Assembly (NCBI GenBank): GCA_039602395.1
Contig: JBCNJP010000003.1
Span: forward strand, 26,236,269 to 26,300,268
DNA: 64,000 bases
From: Deinandra increscens subsp. villosa
Taxonomy: Eukaryota; Streptophyta; Magnoliopsida; Asterales; Asteraceae
Direction of reading: 5' to 3'
Shown: piece after piece, positions 20,879-31,049 of the stretch
Numbering within the stretch: position 1 is the first letter of the stretch
Layout of the letters: the number at the start of each line of letters is the position of its first letter
Notes under the pieces: model-generated
Databases searched by the model: none
What the model was told of the DNA's origin: nothing
What the model saw: the letters and a program-made list of their open reading frames with translations, nothing else
Program-made: the position numbers and the translations under genes

Positions 20879-21545
20879 CTAGTGGTGTTTGAAAAACTGG
20901 AAGGTAAAACTATCGGGACCTGGGGCTTTGTTGGGGGCACAGTCCCATATGGCGTTTTTTATCTCTGTCGTTGAAAAAGGTTTAATTAGGCACTCCGATT
21001 GATCCTGCTTTAATTTCTTGAACTGATCTGATGTAAACAGCGGCCTGCACCCCATGGGTTCGTGATATTTGTCTTTGAAGAACTTAACGGCCAACTTTTT
21101 GATCAGGGGAGGTTCCTGCACCCAATTTCCTTCATGAAGAATGCCGTTGATTCTGTTTTTAGCCATTCTGCATTTCATTTGTCCATGGAAAAAATGCACT
21201 ATTTTCGTCACCGTCCTTGAGCCATTTGACCTTTGCTTTTTGTAGGAGATCCTTGCGATGAATTTCTTCAATTTCTTTGATTCTTTTGATGGAGTCAAGT
21301 CTTCTTTTCTTGTCGTCATCAGATAAGCCGAGTACCGCCGCTTTGAGCTCCAGACCATTGACTGTATCCGTAAGCATCTTCCGTTCTTCTGTGATTTTCT
21401 TGCGATTATCATTGTTCCACTGTTTGAGGGCATTTTTGACAGCCCTAAGATTCTCCATCAGCTTTCTATCTGCCCTGATTTCACCCCTGCTTTTGTAGGC
21501 GAGGAAGGCCTCGCTTACTACTTGCTCATATCCTGGAAGGCTCAA
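20879..21545 (-). pseudogene. LINE ORF2 linker between endonuclease and reverse transcriptase
   Basis: Two overlapping frames (21159-21545, then 20879-21433) carry the region between endonuclease and polymerase. They read KVKWLKDGDENSAFF, a version of the widespread K-x-x-W-x-x-x-GD-x-N-T-x-FFH motif, then KAPGPDSFTFQFFK, the start of the polymerase fingers. A frameshift near 21180 separates them. Confidence 0.82.
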
Positions 21546-21584
21546 CCAAGAATTGAAAAAACGAAAAGGCTCTAGACCAAAGTC

Positions 21585-22287
21585 CTATTTGTTAGTAGAC
21601 AACAGGAGAGGGCAATGATCGGAGACTTCTCTAGGTAATGCTACCAGCGAGGCCTCCGGCCAAGCCCTCATGAATGGGTTTGAGACAAGCATTCTATCTA
21701 TTTTACTAAATTTGTCTCCCGAAGGTGACATGTATGTATATTTTCTACCACCCATCTTATATTCTTTTAAACCAAAGTTTGTTATGAAAGTGTTGAAAAC
21801 AGATGCATTAGATGAATTAAACTCAGAATTAAGTCTCTCATCAGGGGATCTAACCTCGTCGAAGTCGCCCAACAAGATAGCCGGAGTGTTTGGGAACGCC
21901 GTCAGACTGATCACCAAGGTCTGCCCAGAGTCTTGTTTTGGAGTTCAGGTCAGGAGGCCCGTATACATTGATAATTAGGATGTTATCTTTAGAGCATGAA
22001 AGGGTGCCATAAGTCACGAGGAATCTCCTAGAGGCCACATAGGAGATTTTTTGAAACTTGGAAGAATCCCAAATGCTAATCAAACCTCCAGATCTACCAA
22101 CCGCTTCTGCCACACAGAAATCGCATAGGGTGTTACCCCAGATAGACTGGATTTGCGCAGCAGTGGGTAGTTGTATGTGGGACTCTTGAATTGCAATGAA
22201 ATCCACTTTATGGTTCAACTTTATTCTTCTGATTCCGGCGCTTTTCTCAGGCCCCAGGCCGTTTGAGTTAATTGAGAGGAAATTCAT
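21585..22287 (-). pseudogene. LINE AP endonuclease domain
   Basis: Starts MNFLSINSNGLGP at 22287, the usual N-terminus of plant L1-type ORF2. IQESHI carries the catalytic glutamate. After a frameshift near 21880-21917 follow LLGDFDEV (normally GDFNEV), SKIDRMLVS and SDHCPLLL with the catalytic Asp-His pair. The domain nicks target DNA to prime reverse transcription. The Asn to Asp change in GDFNEV and the frameshift argue against activity. Confidence 0.88.
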
Positions 22288-22330
22288 GATGAAATAGTTA
22301 TTTCAGGAGACTGGGGTGGCAGGGCACTTA

Positions 22331-22585
22331 CTATTTTGTGCCTTTATTCGCCGGGATCATTCCTTTGATTTGCGTAGTGAACTCACCCATTTCAAAGCCG
22401 ATGTTGTTCCCGACCTTAATTGTCTTGAGTGCCTCTGAAGAGGAGTTTTGTGAACTTTGGAATGATTGTGCAGACCTCGTAGGAGATTTTTGTTGCGGAT
22501 GGGAGCTGCGGTTCCGAGAGTGGGAAACCTCCCCCCTTCGGCGAGTTTCAGTGGCCCCTTGAGGCCGGAAAGAGGAAGGATGCAT
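22331..22585 (-). pseudogene. Possible LINE ORF1/linker remnant
   Basis: A Ser/Arg/Gln-rich frame (HPSSFRPQGATETRRRGE, then SFQSSQNSSSEALK) lies just upstream of the endonuclease on the same strand. Low-complexity basic segments are common in ORF1 proteins, but no zinc knuckle or RNA-binding motif is visible, so the assignment is by position. Confidence 0.35.
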
Positions 22586-22625
22586 GTCGCAGGGAGTTAC
22601 TGAGACGGACGGGAAGGGTGGAGTG

Positions 22626-23276
22626 TCGTCGAATAGCCTGTTGATTTACGTAGAAAAATAACTTGCTGAACTGTATGACCCGGATTACATAATAGATGAA
22701 TTCAAAGATCTCAAAGATCGTCGGGCTGACTTGTGATCATGCTTCCAGGTAATATTCATTTCTCTCGCACTTTCGCATTGTTTACTTTGTTTTTTTTTAT
22801 GTTAGTTGTTAAACAATGGTTAGTTTAATGAATTATTGCAATTAGTTTTTTAAATTTTTTGTTGTTTGACCCGACTTGAACCGAATATCCGACCCGAACA
22901 TAAAACCTAGCGACAACCTAAATTTTTTTGACCCTAAGTTTCGGCCCGGATGATTTTAAGGCCAAGCTTTGCCACTGGGTGTATTAACTTTTAACTTTGT
23001 TTTTAACACTATAGCCATAGCCATGAGGTAAATCAGTACCGACTTCATTAATATAAAAAAAAATTGTACATCATACCGATGACAACTTCAAGTAAGTCAT
23101 ATATCAATTATTTTTCTTAAAAATATATAAAAAGAGTGTGTCCCAATATCTGTCATAAAAGAGCCAAACCATAACAAATACTAATCTATAAGACTTAAAA
23201 GTATTAATGTATTCCTCAATCCTATCATAAGAGATGAGTTTTATTCTTTGCAATATGGTATTTGATAGTTCCATTA
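22626..23276. other. Mixed non-coding remnants
   Basis: At 22660-22730 the plus strand reads ELYDPDYIIDEFKDLKDRR and stops; it looks like a fragment of a real protein that I cannot name, followed by a possible splice donor. At 22955-22973 GGCCAAGCTTTGCCACTG resembles the inverted end of a hAT element (CAGTGGCAAAGC), without a partner or target duplication. Confidence 0.3.
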
Positions 23277-23956
23277 GGGGAGGCAGTATGGTGGAGAAGC
23301 CGGTGGGCGGTTCCAAAAGGGAGCCGCATGGCTCAACTGGTTCTCCATCCCCTCTCACCCGGTTCCCAATCCGGCTCCCCCCTCTCTGGTTCCAAACGGT
23401 TTCCAGGAGCACGGCCAAGCCGCCCTATTCGAACATTAAACTAGCCGTTGTAACGGCTAGTATTCTTTTTTTTTTACTTTTGAACAAATTTACCTCTATA
23501 AATACCACCATATATTCACATATTTTGATCACATATCTTCTTCTTTCTTCTCTACATTCTTTCACCATGGATAAATCATCCAAGAAAAAGTCACCCGCTC
23601 TCACCAAAAATCACTCGCTCTCCCTAAAAAAATTATGATCTCGAGTACTTCATGAAACCGCACGTTAATGTTGATCCTCAATTCCTTTCACTTGTTCTTT
23701 AACAAAAAAGAGAAATCACGGAGGAATACGGATGAGATTGCCCATTTTAAGTTGTTCTATTTAAAAAAATCTAGTACTGTTTAAAGTTTTTTTTGTTTTA
23801 GTTTTTTTTTTAATTCCAAGTATTGTATGGTTTAATTCCTAGTGTTAATTGTTTTTTTTTTATTATTAAAAGTTGTTGTTTTTAAAAGTTGTTTAAATTA
23901 AAAAAAAATGTAGGATGGCTTGGTGAAGCCATGCTCAGCCGACCAAATGTTTATCC
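23277..23956 (+). mobile_element. PIF/Harbinger MITE with ORF1 remnant
   Basis: Left end GGGGAGGCAGTATGGTGG is preceded by TTA; the diverged right end ...AGCCGACCAAATGTTTATCC is followed by TTA, so a TTA target duplication (23274-23276 and 23957-23959) is present. The 680-bp body keeps a TATA box, an ATG with MDKSSKKKSP and, in another frame, EYFMKPHVNVDPQFLSLVL, which matches the C-terminus of the ORF1 at 41925-42592. It is an internally deleted copy of that longer element. Confidence 0.75.
23497..23504 (+). promoter_or_regulatory. TATA box in the Harbinger MITE
   Basis: TATAAATA in CCTCTATAAATACCACC, about 65 bases upstream of the remnant ORF1 ATG at 23568, the expected place for a promoter. 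Confidence 0.55.
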
Positions 23957-24112
23957 TTAAAAATATAGGAAAAATACAATAATTTCATTGTTTCTGACTT
24001 AATACGAGGATCTCTATTCCGATACACATCTTTATAATTTATATATATTACATTAAGAATTGGGTGGTCATCACACATTTTCCACTATTCATATGTAAGC
24101 CATTCATTTTAT
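23957..24112. other. AT-rich linker
   Basis: No feature recognised. Confidence 0.4.
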
Positions 24113-24260
24113 GACACGTGGCCTGCCACGTGGCCACGTGTTAGGCCATGTGTCACACGTGGACACGTGTTAGGCCGCGTGCCATATGTATGTCAATGCT
24201 TTTGCAACACATGGTCACGTTAGGCCATGTGGTCACGTGTTATGTACAGGTGGTATTTTT
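24113..24260. repeat. CACGTG-rich cluster
   Basis: Six CACGTG words fall between about 24114 and 24240 within a 'GGCCACGTGTTAGGCC' repeat. CACGTG is the plant G-box core, but here it arises from a repeated phrase at the head of the minisatellite, so regulation is not implied. Confidence 0.7.
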
Positions 24261-24758
24261 TTTAGAGCTTAAGCGCAGATGGTCAACATTTAGACCACTT
24301 TTAGAGTTTTTAACTTTGGTCACAACGTTCTGAAAAATGGGTGTTAGGCCACTGTGTCATGTACATGTGGTATTTTTTTCAAGTGATATTTTTTTAAACT
24401 TAAGCGCAGGTGGTCAACTTTTAGACCACTTTTAGAGTTTTTGACTTTGGTCACAACGTTCTGAAAAATGGGTGTTAGGCTACTGTGTCATGTACATGTG
24501 GTATTTTTTTCAAGTGATATTTTTTTCAGATCTTAAGCGCAGTGTGGTCAACTTTTAGACCACTTGTAGAGTTTTTGACTTTGGTCACAACGTTCTGAAA
24601 AATGGGTGTTAGACCACCGTGTCATGTACATGTGGTATTTTTTTCAAGCTTAAGCGCAGGTGGTCAAGTTTTAAATCACTTTTAGAGTTTTGGACTTTGG
24701 CCACGGCGTTTCGAAAAATAGGTGGCCCGCCGCGAAGCGCAGGCGGGTCACCATCTTG
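24261..24758 (+). repeat. 118-132 bp minisatellite ending in a Helitron-like hairpin
   Basis: Four units begin near 24267, 24399, 24531 and 24649 with CTTAAGCGCAGGTGGTCAAC and carry 'ttttagaccacttttagagtttt.gactttggtcacaacgtt'. The array ends in CCCGCCGCGAAGCGCAGGCGGG, then TCACCATCTTG. Its GAAGCGCAGGCGGGTCAC resembles the unit start, so the units look like iterated copies of the terminal hairpin. The terminus CTTG differs from the canonical CTAG by one base. Confidence 0.7.
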
Positions 24759-24875
24759 TTTAATGTAAAATAGGTGGTTCTCAGACTTTTATGATTACTA
24801 TTCATCATTATATTTTATTTGGACCTTCCACTTAAAAAGTTTTAGTTTCGCCACTGTTTCAACACGTAAAATCTC

Positions 24876-24951
24876 GAACCAATTTTAAACTTACGAACCA
24901 ATTTTAAACTTACGAACCAATTTTAAACTTACGAACCAATTTTAAACTTAC
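24876..24951 (+). repeat. 19-bp tandem repeat, 4 copies
   Basis: GAACCAATTTTAAACTTAC repeated four times without change. Confidence 0.93.
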
Positions 24952-25314
24952 GAATGAATCTGTTTGGTTTTAAACTGATCTTTTATTGGTTTCGGATTGC
25001 TAAATTTAACGGGTTGATTCAATGTTGACTTCTTGACTTTGTCTGAAATGATTTTTTAACAATTCCATTGTATCCAAAATCTTTTAAATTTATGTAAAGT
25101 TATATCTTTACTCTTTTCATTTAAATTATGAAAAAACAACCCGTGTAATTTCCTTTCAGAAAAATGGATAGTTCGATGTGTAAATATAATAGGTTAGCTA
25201 AACAAACACGATCTAATTTATCAATCAACCATCCTTTCATTAATGATTTAATTAGTTCTAAGTTTTTTTTGAACGGCTAATTTTTAATTTAATTAGTTCT
25301 AAGTAATATACATA
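24952..25314. other. AT-rich linker
   Basis: No gene. A T-run followed by GAACGGCTAA near 25264 resembles the 3' end of the LINE at 27110 on the minus strand and may be a tiny LINE tail. Confidence 0.35.
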
Positions 25315-26038
25315 CAATAAAACCTTTATTACTTAATACTCGATAATTTAATAACCTCGATAAAACCAATAATTTGTCCGGTCCTAGCTCGGGACTGGTC
25401 CAAAATTAGACCCCAATCGATAAACTAGTAAGATAATATTTTTTTTTGAATCACAAATGTAAATATATTGGTCCCAGCGAAATTATAAATTAATAATTAC
25501 TAAAATATTCCAAAATTCTAAAATAGTCTAATAAAGAATAGATCTATAGTCACTTGTTTTTTTTTTTTTTGGGAACTTCAAATCTGTATTGAGTTCATCT
25601 TTAAATCTCCCCATTGCACTTAAGAGCCGAGACACTGTATTCTCGTATTGCAACAAAAAGTTGTGAAGAGTTGTTGCCACTTGCAATGCTTCTTTCCGAG
25701 TGACTGGTTCCAAGATACTGAATCATCATCAACCGAATTTTGAAAGGTATCATTAGACATTTTATAGTGATCAATCTAGATCTATGTACATTGAACTTGA
25801 CAAGTTTATTAATATGTGAATGTACATGGGAATTTTAAAGGTCCTTGTTTCTATTTTATGCAAATAACTAAAGTAAACGGACATGGAAATTTTGAAGGCC
25901 GATGCATTAATTTGAGAGTTGCTCACGAATATAAGCCAACTCTTTGAATTAATAATTTATTAATTTATCGATATAATAATATCTCACTAAATTAATAAAA
26001 TATCCCGGTCCCGGCATTATTAATTTATAGAGGTTTTA

Positions 26039-26041
<3 letters not shown>
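25315..26041. mobile_element. Emigrant/pogo-like element
   Basis: Starts CAATAAAACCTTTATTACTT and ends TTATAGAGGTTTTACTG, inverted ends close to those of the Arabidopsis MITE Emigrant (CAGTAAAACCTCTATAAATT). TA flanks both sides (25313-25314 and 26042-26043), matching the TA target of pogo/mariner elements. At 727 bp it is longer than most MITEs and keeps a possible transposase tail. The right-hand TA runs directly into a long (TA)n tract. Confidence 0.78.
25528..25713 (-). pseudogene. Possible pogo-type transposase C-terminus
   Basis: 61 residues on the minus strand: EALQVATTLHNFLLQYEN, then LSAMGRFKDELNTDLKF and a lysine-rich tail. This resembles the C-terminal helix region of plant pogo/Tigger transposases, recalled rather than searched. 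Its place inside an Emigrant-like element fits, since Emigrant derives from the pogo-like Lemi1. The DDE catalytic part is absent. Confidence 0.45.

Positions 26042-26092
<51 letters not shown>
26042..26092. repeat. (TA)n microsatellite
   Basis: About 25 TA units starting at the target TA of the Emigrant-like element. Confidence 0.95.
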
Positions 26093-26097
<5 letters not shown>

Positions 26098-26754
26098 TAG
26101 GATCCTGTGAAAACACATCTTTTTGTGAAAACTGCGAAAACACATATTAAAACTCACGTAACTTTTTCATACGTTAACGATTTTTCATAAAATTTGCGCC
26201 AAAAGTCTTATAATTACGTTATCTTTAAATCTGGAGCAAAATATTAAAAAAAAAACTGAACGTTTTTTTCCCGTGTGATGCACATGTGCATCATATAATT
26301 AAAAAAAATTATAAAATGCTATTTTTTTCTTTAAATCTAAAGATAACACAACTATAAGATTTAGGGTGCAATTTCTTTTTAAACTATTAATGTATATCAC
26401 ATGTATGAGCGTTTTTTGTGGTATGATGCACATGTGCATCATTCAATAAAAACGCAAAAAAATGATGAAAATATATGACATATGGTGCGACTAAGAAAAA
26501 AAATATATTAACTCATACTAAAAGTATGAGTTTTTTTTGTGATGCACATGTGCACCACACAAAAAAATATTTAAAAAAAATAAAAAAAGCGTCAAGTTTT
26601 TTAAAACTTTTATAGGATTAAAGATAATATAATTTTAAGACTTTTGGTGCAAATTTTTTTAAAAAATATTAACGTATGAAAAAGTTATGTAGGTTTTAAG
26701 ATTTGTTTACGCAGTTCTCACAAAAAAATGGTGTTTTCGCATGATCCTTCCCCT
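26093..26754 (+). mobile_element. (TA)n MITE, family 5, copy 1
   Basis: Ends are AGGGTTAGGATCCTGTGAAAAC and GTTTTCGCATGATCCTTCCCC, inverted, within (TA)n. Internal palindromes ATGATGCACATGTGCATCAT-type occur near 26275, 26425 and 26540. Related to family 2 by terminus, by 'actttttcatacgttaa', and by the TGCACATGTGCA core, but with a different outer palindrome. A second copy is at 56750-57416. Confidence 0.8.
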
Positions 26755-27109
26755 ATATATATATATATATATATATATTAGTCTTTTGGACCCATGCGAT
26801 GCACGGCTGTATTTTTTAAATAAAATAATAATAAAATACGTGGGTTGAGGTTTAAAAACTTCTCTAACAAAAGCAATAATAATGTACTCAACGGTAAATG
26901 TACTTTAAGCTTGAAAAATGATACAATTACCAAAGTCATGTGGCAAGAATGGTAAATGTGCTTTAAGCTTGAAAAATGATGCAATTACCCAAAGTCTTGT
27001 TGCAAGAAAATGATGTTTAGTAATCACAGAATTAAAAGAACTACAAATTATCAAAACAACTACTATGACATATGAAGAAAATAAATGCTAACAACTTGGA
27101 AAATATATA
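26755..27109. other. (TA)n tail and AT-rich sequence
   Basis: After a short (TA)n, a 44-base phrase 'ggtaaatgt.ctttaagcttgaaaaatga' is repeated near 26890 and 26950. No gene. Confidence 0.4.
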
Positions 27110-27184
27110 TTTTTTTTTGAACGGCAATTATAATAAAACAAGCAAAACTCTAGCAAGAAGCTAGAGAGAGCCAAAAAAGGAACA

Positions 27185-28621
27185 TTACAATGAAAATGAA
27201 ACCCAAGCGTTCCAATCGATCGCTTGGGACTTACAACGGCTAGAGAACCATAAGAAACTCCACGACTTAATATCGTTCACCACCCTATGGATCGACGGAG
27301 AGCATCTTTCAAAAGCAACTTTGTTCCTCTCTTTCCATATGCTCCAACAACTCGTGAAAACAATGTTGCATATCGCCTCGCTCTTCCTTTGGTCCTTGAC
27401 GTCCACCTCCTGAAAATTTAGAATATCCCTAACCGAAAATAAAGGCATTACCGGCTTTCGAATCCACTGTAAAACAATGCACCAAATATTATCCGTGAAA
27501 GGGCAGCCCGTAAGAATGTGCTCCAAAGTTTCGTCCCCTTCGTTGCACAGATTACAGGCCACTGACTGAATCTGAACATTCCGTTTAACGAGTTGATCCT
27601 TCGTCGGAAGCCGGTTTAGAATCGCACGCCACATCATAATGTTAACTTTAATAGGGACTGTTTTACACCAATTTAGAGGGAAAGTCTGCGAGACAATCGG
27701 ACCCACCAACATCTTGCGTATAGATTTAACTGAGAAAAACCCATCAGAACTTCCCATCCATTTCCAAGTCCCATCTTGTTCCACAAACAGAGAACTGATG
27801 TTAACCCCCTTCTCCAAAATGTCTTTCTCCACTCTGACTATAGCCTTCCACACACCCCCATTTATTTTCTTCAAAGGCACAATCGCATTATTTGTGGATT
27901 CCTGGTGCAGACACGAGATAACCCGACACCACAGTCTTCTTGGCTCGTTTTTGAATCTCCAAAACCACTTCGCGAGGAGACTCAAGTTGGTGTGTTCAAA
28001 AGAATCCAAACCCAGCCCCCCCATGTGTTTGGGTTTACAAACATTCTCCCGAGCCACCCAATGTATTTTAGATCTCTCTTCAATTCCCCCCCAAAGGAAG
28101 TTGAAGCGAATCTTCTCAAGAATCTTCAAAACTTTTTTTGGAGCCCGGTATAAAGAGAAATAATAAGTTGGTAAAGAGTCCAAAACCGACTTAACTAACG
28201 TTAGTCTCCCTCCCATTGATAAGTGACGAGCTTTCCATGATGAAAGACGGCTACGAAACTCGTCAATAACCGGTTGCCAATGAACCTTGTGGTTCATATT
28301 AGCACCCACCTTAAGACCCAAATAACTAATAGGAAAGTCCCCCACTTCACAGCCAAGAAGAGCAGCTTTATCCTCCACCAGAGATCGGTTCACATTGACG
28401 CCATAAATACCACATTTGCACAGATTAACCCGAAGGCCTGAAGTAAGAAAAAAGCAGCGAAGGAGTCTTCTAAGATTTATAAAATTGGCATCCGTCCATT
28501 TACCGAGAATCATAACGTCATCCGCGAAGAGAAGATTAGAAATCCTTGGACCATCATTCGGAATGTCGATCCCATGGAAAACAATTTTGACATCAGCTTC
28601 ACAATACAACCAAGAAGACAA
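27185..28621 (-). pseudogene. LINE reverse transcriptase C-terminal half and zf-RVT
   Basis: 478 codons open on the minus strand. ISNLLFADDVMILG near residues 28-40 holds the catalytic FADD box. Next come YLGLKVG, LVKSVLDSLPTYYFSLY and the zf-RVT region with CNLCNEGDETLEHILTGC near 355 (Cys-x2-Cys, His, Cys). It ends FSLWFSSRCK-type tail sequence. Upstream motifs (fingers, KQGDP loop) are missing at the N-terminal side, so the polymerase could not work despite the long open frame. Confidence 0.88.
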
Positions 28622-28773
28622 ATAGGTCTAAATTCTTCAAAGGATTGAGGGTCGGGCTTTTTAGGGATGAGGCACAAAAAAGACGAAGTATTGTTGGTTG
28701 AAATTACATAACACCATGAATTAGACACAACCTCGATGAAGCTAACTACTTGCAATGTTTTTCTTTGACCCAT
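28510..28773 (-). pseudogene. LINE reverse transcriptase fingers fragment
   Basis: Reads FLCLIPKKPDPQSFEEFRPI then CLLGCIVKLMSKLF, the IPK..RPISLL..YK start of the polymerase. It joins directly to the palm end in another frame, so roughly 150-200 codons between them have been deleted. Confidence 0.78.
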
Positions 28774-28790
28774 TTAACCCACTATCAATT

Positions 28791-29945
28791 AAACACAAAT
28801 TGAATGTAGCTATTTCCATATAAATATATTGAAATTGTTTCACCATCATTTAGGACACACTATAGATTGAATACCTCAAATAAGGCTTTTCTAATGCTTG
28901 GATCCTCAAATGTTGGATCCTCAAAAGAAACTGGGAACTAATAGGATGTTACATTTTTCTACACGTTTAATTGAGCAATGAGAACATGATGCGCACTGAG
29001 AAAAGTCACTGATATTATAGCCCATGAAAATATAAAAACTACCAAGGAGTAACATTCTGTTAGAATCAAATGCATATGAGGGGGCTATTGCATTCTCATA
29101 AAGTTTAAAAACTACAATAACATAATCAGATTTCATGATTGGGTTAGATCTAGTGATAAAAAGAAGTAAATGGTGATTCTTTTTCCAAAAAAAGTCAATG
29201 GTGATTTTTTTTCCAAAGTATACAATAACAACCCATTTTTTTTTAAATGAATACCCTCCCCTCATTTACGTTTTTATTAGGAACAAAACAATTGGGGTAA
29301 ATATGATGGGTGATGTCATGAACTCATTATCCTACATAAATTCTTTCATTTAAAAAAATATATATAAAAAGGCATCACTAATGGTAAAGCTCGGCTTTGA
29401 GAAAATACATGACATGTCGTGTATTCTTTTTAAATATTTCTATCAGTTGGATAAAAGAATGTAGATGGTGACGAAATAGTAACCAAAAGTTGCAAAATTA
29501 AACCAGATTCCTTAACCAAAATCCTTTTCATTGATTAAAATAGATTCCTTTGATCACAAAAAGTGAACTACAAATTATCAAAATCAACAATTCACATTGC
29601 ACAATCAAAGAAAAAAGAAGAGCATTAATGTAATATCCGAGGCCCTGAATGTTAAATCGAACAGGTTGAAACTTCATGCCCTGAATTCATGTCCTAAAAA
29701 ATCAATAACCAAGAAAGAATTCATGTAGAAATAATTTAGGTTAAAACAATTTAGAATTTTACCTGTTGAAACGTATCTCGTTGATTTTAGATATAGTTTT
29801 GATCGGAGGGAGAGTTATGATTCTAATTTCACCTGCTAGTATGAATGATCATATTTGAGGATGACCCGTAAGAGCTCTGCATCCATAAATTGAGCCTGAA
29901 AATATTTAACCATAAAAAATAGGAGAGTGAACACCTAGAGAAAAG
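28791..29945. other. AT-rich intergenic sequence
   Basis: No gene, terminal repeat or RNA gene recognised. Short open frames (for example 28921-29265 on the minus strand) lack family motifs. Confidence 0.45.
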
Positions 29946-30270
29946 GATTGTTGTTGGTGATGAATCCAAATATTTCCAAAGCCATTCGGTAGCCCGAAAG
30001 ATGGTTTTTATTATTTAATTAGTTAACTTTATTTAGTTAGTTATCTTTTTAAAAATTTAGATAAGTTAAGGATTTAGTTATTTTTATTTGAAAGTTTCAT
30101 GTCTAACTTGTAGTTAGGAGCCTTTATAAATATGTTTTAATGTTCTGGTTTCATTAGTTTTTGATTTATATTGAATGATAAGAACTTTGTTCTTGAACCT
30201 TTTGCTTCCTTTTGAGACGTTGATTATCAATTGCTTATTGAGCCATTTGATTGCTTTCGTAACTGCATCA
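29946..30270 (+). mobile_element. Putative LTR (left limit uncertain)
   Basis: Sequence ending ...AACTGCATCA lies two bases before a primer-binding site. A TATA-like TTTATAAATATG is near 30123. Several TG starts are possible around 29949-29952, and no second LTR is available to fix it. Confidence 0.5.
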
Positions 30271-30272
30271 TT

Positions 30273-30284
30273 TGGTATCAGAGC
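30273..30284 (+). promoter_or_regulatory. Primer-binding site, initiator tRNA-Met type
   Basis: TGGTATCAGAGC, an exact match to the canonical plant retroelement primer site. Confidence 0.82.
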
Positions 30285-30298
30285 TTTGGTTAACTCAA

Positions 30299-30928
30299 AT
30301 GGCTCTACGTGATGAGAACTACTTTGTTTCTCGCCGAATCGCCGATCGAGGCAGCGATGAAATCGTGTTTGATTCATAAGATCGCAAGATCCAGGAAACT
30401 GACTCAATAGATGTCATCCGGGATGAGATCGTTGGGAAAGAGGAGCATCCTGAAGAAGGCGATGGTTACAAGTTTCAATACGATGAAGACGGGACTATAC
30501 CCGATGCAAAAGAATTCGTGTCTATCCAAAAGTTTTCTGGTTGGATTACGATTCAAGAAGAACGGATAGAAGAAGGCGACGACAATCATAAGTCAAGAAT
30601 GTTTTCTTTGATTCCGTCCAGAACTGAGAAGTCTGCGCAACACGCACCATCCACACACCCCATTCAACCCGCACCAACAACGCAACCCGTGCCGCTCATG
30701 CCATTCTCGCAACACGCACAGTCCGGGCTATCTGCACTATCAGGTGTTATGAACGACCCAACCTACACAAGCCTAAACAAACAACCAAACCCAAAGTCAA
30801 GAAATAACCAACCCATGTATAAAAGAGGAAGCAAGGAAACAATTAGGGCTGAGAAAATTGATGTTATTGTCTATGTGCTTCTTCCCTCACCTCCAAATTT
30901 GAGCTCTGTATTTCCCATCTCCTTCTAG
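30299..30928 (+). pseudogene. Decayed Gag-type frame after the primer site
   Basis: From an ATG at 30299 the frame reads MALRDENYFVSRRIADRGSD and has an in-frame TAA after about 26 codons. It then continues with acidic sequence (EEHPEEGDGYKFQYDEDG) and a Pro/Thr/Gln-rich stretch to 30928. Position right after a primer site suggests Gag, and the acidic N-terminal style occurs in gypsy Gag, but no diagnostic motif is present. The last part overlaps the right portion of another LTR. Confidence 0.45.
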
Positions 30929-31022
30929 TTACCCTTGTAATTTCAGTGAAGAAGTGATAGTGATCCTCTGGATCTGTTTTGAGTAGTTCATACCTTGTTT
31001 ATATTAAACTGGTTCATTTCAT
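30760..31022 (+). mobile_element. 3' part of a second LTR
   Basis: Contains GTATAAAAGAGGAAG (TATA box near 30820) and ends ...CTGGTTCATTTCA before TTGGTGCTTTCATTG, a primer-site-like sequence seen in plant gypsy elements. The left part is missing, presumably lost at the junction with the element to the left. Confidence 0.5.
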
Positions 31023-31049
31023 TGGTGCTTTCATTGCTCCTAAGCTCAT

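Larger units (their letters stand above)
18545..22625 (-). mobile_element. L1-type LINE, frame-broken
   Basis: A minus-strand non-LTR retrotransposon: ORF1-like remnant, AP endonuclease, reverse transcriptase and C-terminal zinc-binding region occur in the right order over about 4 kb. The 3' end is near 18545, where the minus strand ends in an A-run. All domains are split by frameshifts or stops, so the copy cannot be active. The 5' limit is approximate. Confidence 0.88.
27110..28790 (-). mobile_element. L1-type LINE, 5'-truncated with internal deletion
   Basis: Minus-strand non-LTR element ending in an A-run at about 27110 (plus-strand T-run then GAACGGCAATTATAATAAAAC). It holds two pieces of reverse transcriptase with the palm region between them missing, plus the C-terminal domain. 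The endonuclease is absent. It differs in sequence from the LINE at 18545. Confidence 0.85.

Noticed and set aside
24113..24240. Light- or ABA-responsive promoter based on clustered CACGTG
   Set aside because: The words come from a tandem repeat and no gene follows on either side; kept only as an observation.
22955..24860. hAT ends at 22973 (TTTGCCACTG) and 24859 (TTCGCCACTG) as a pair
   Set aside because: Both are in the same orientation and have no 8-bp duplication, so they cannot bound one element.
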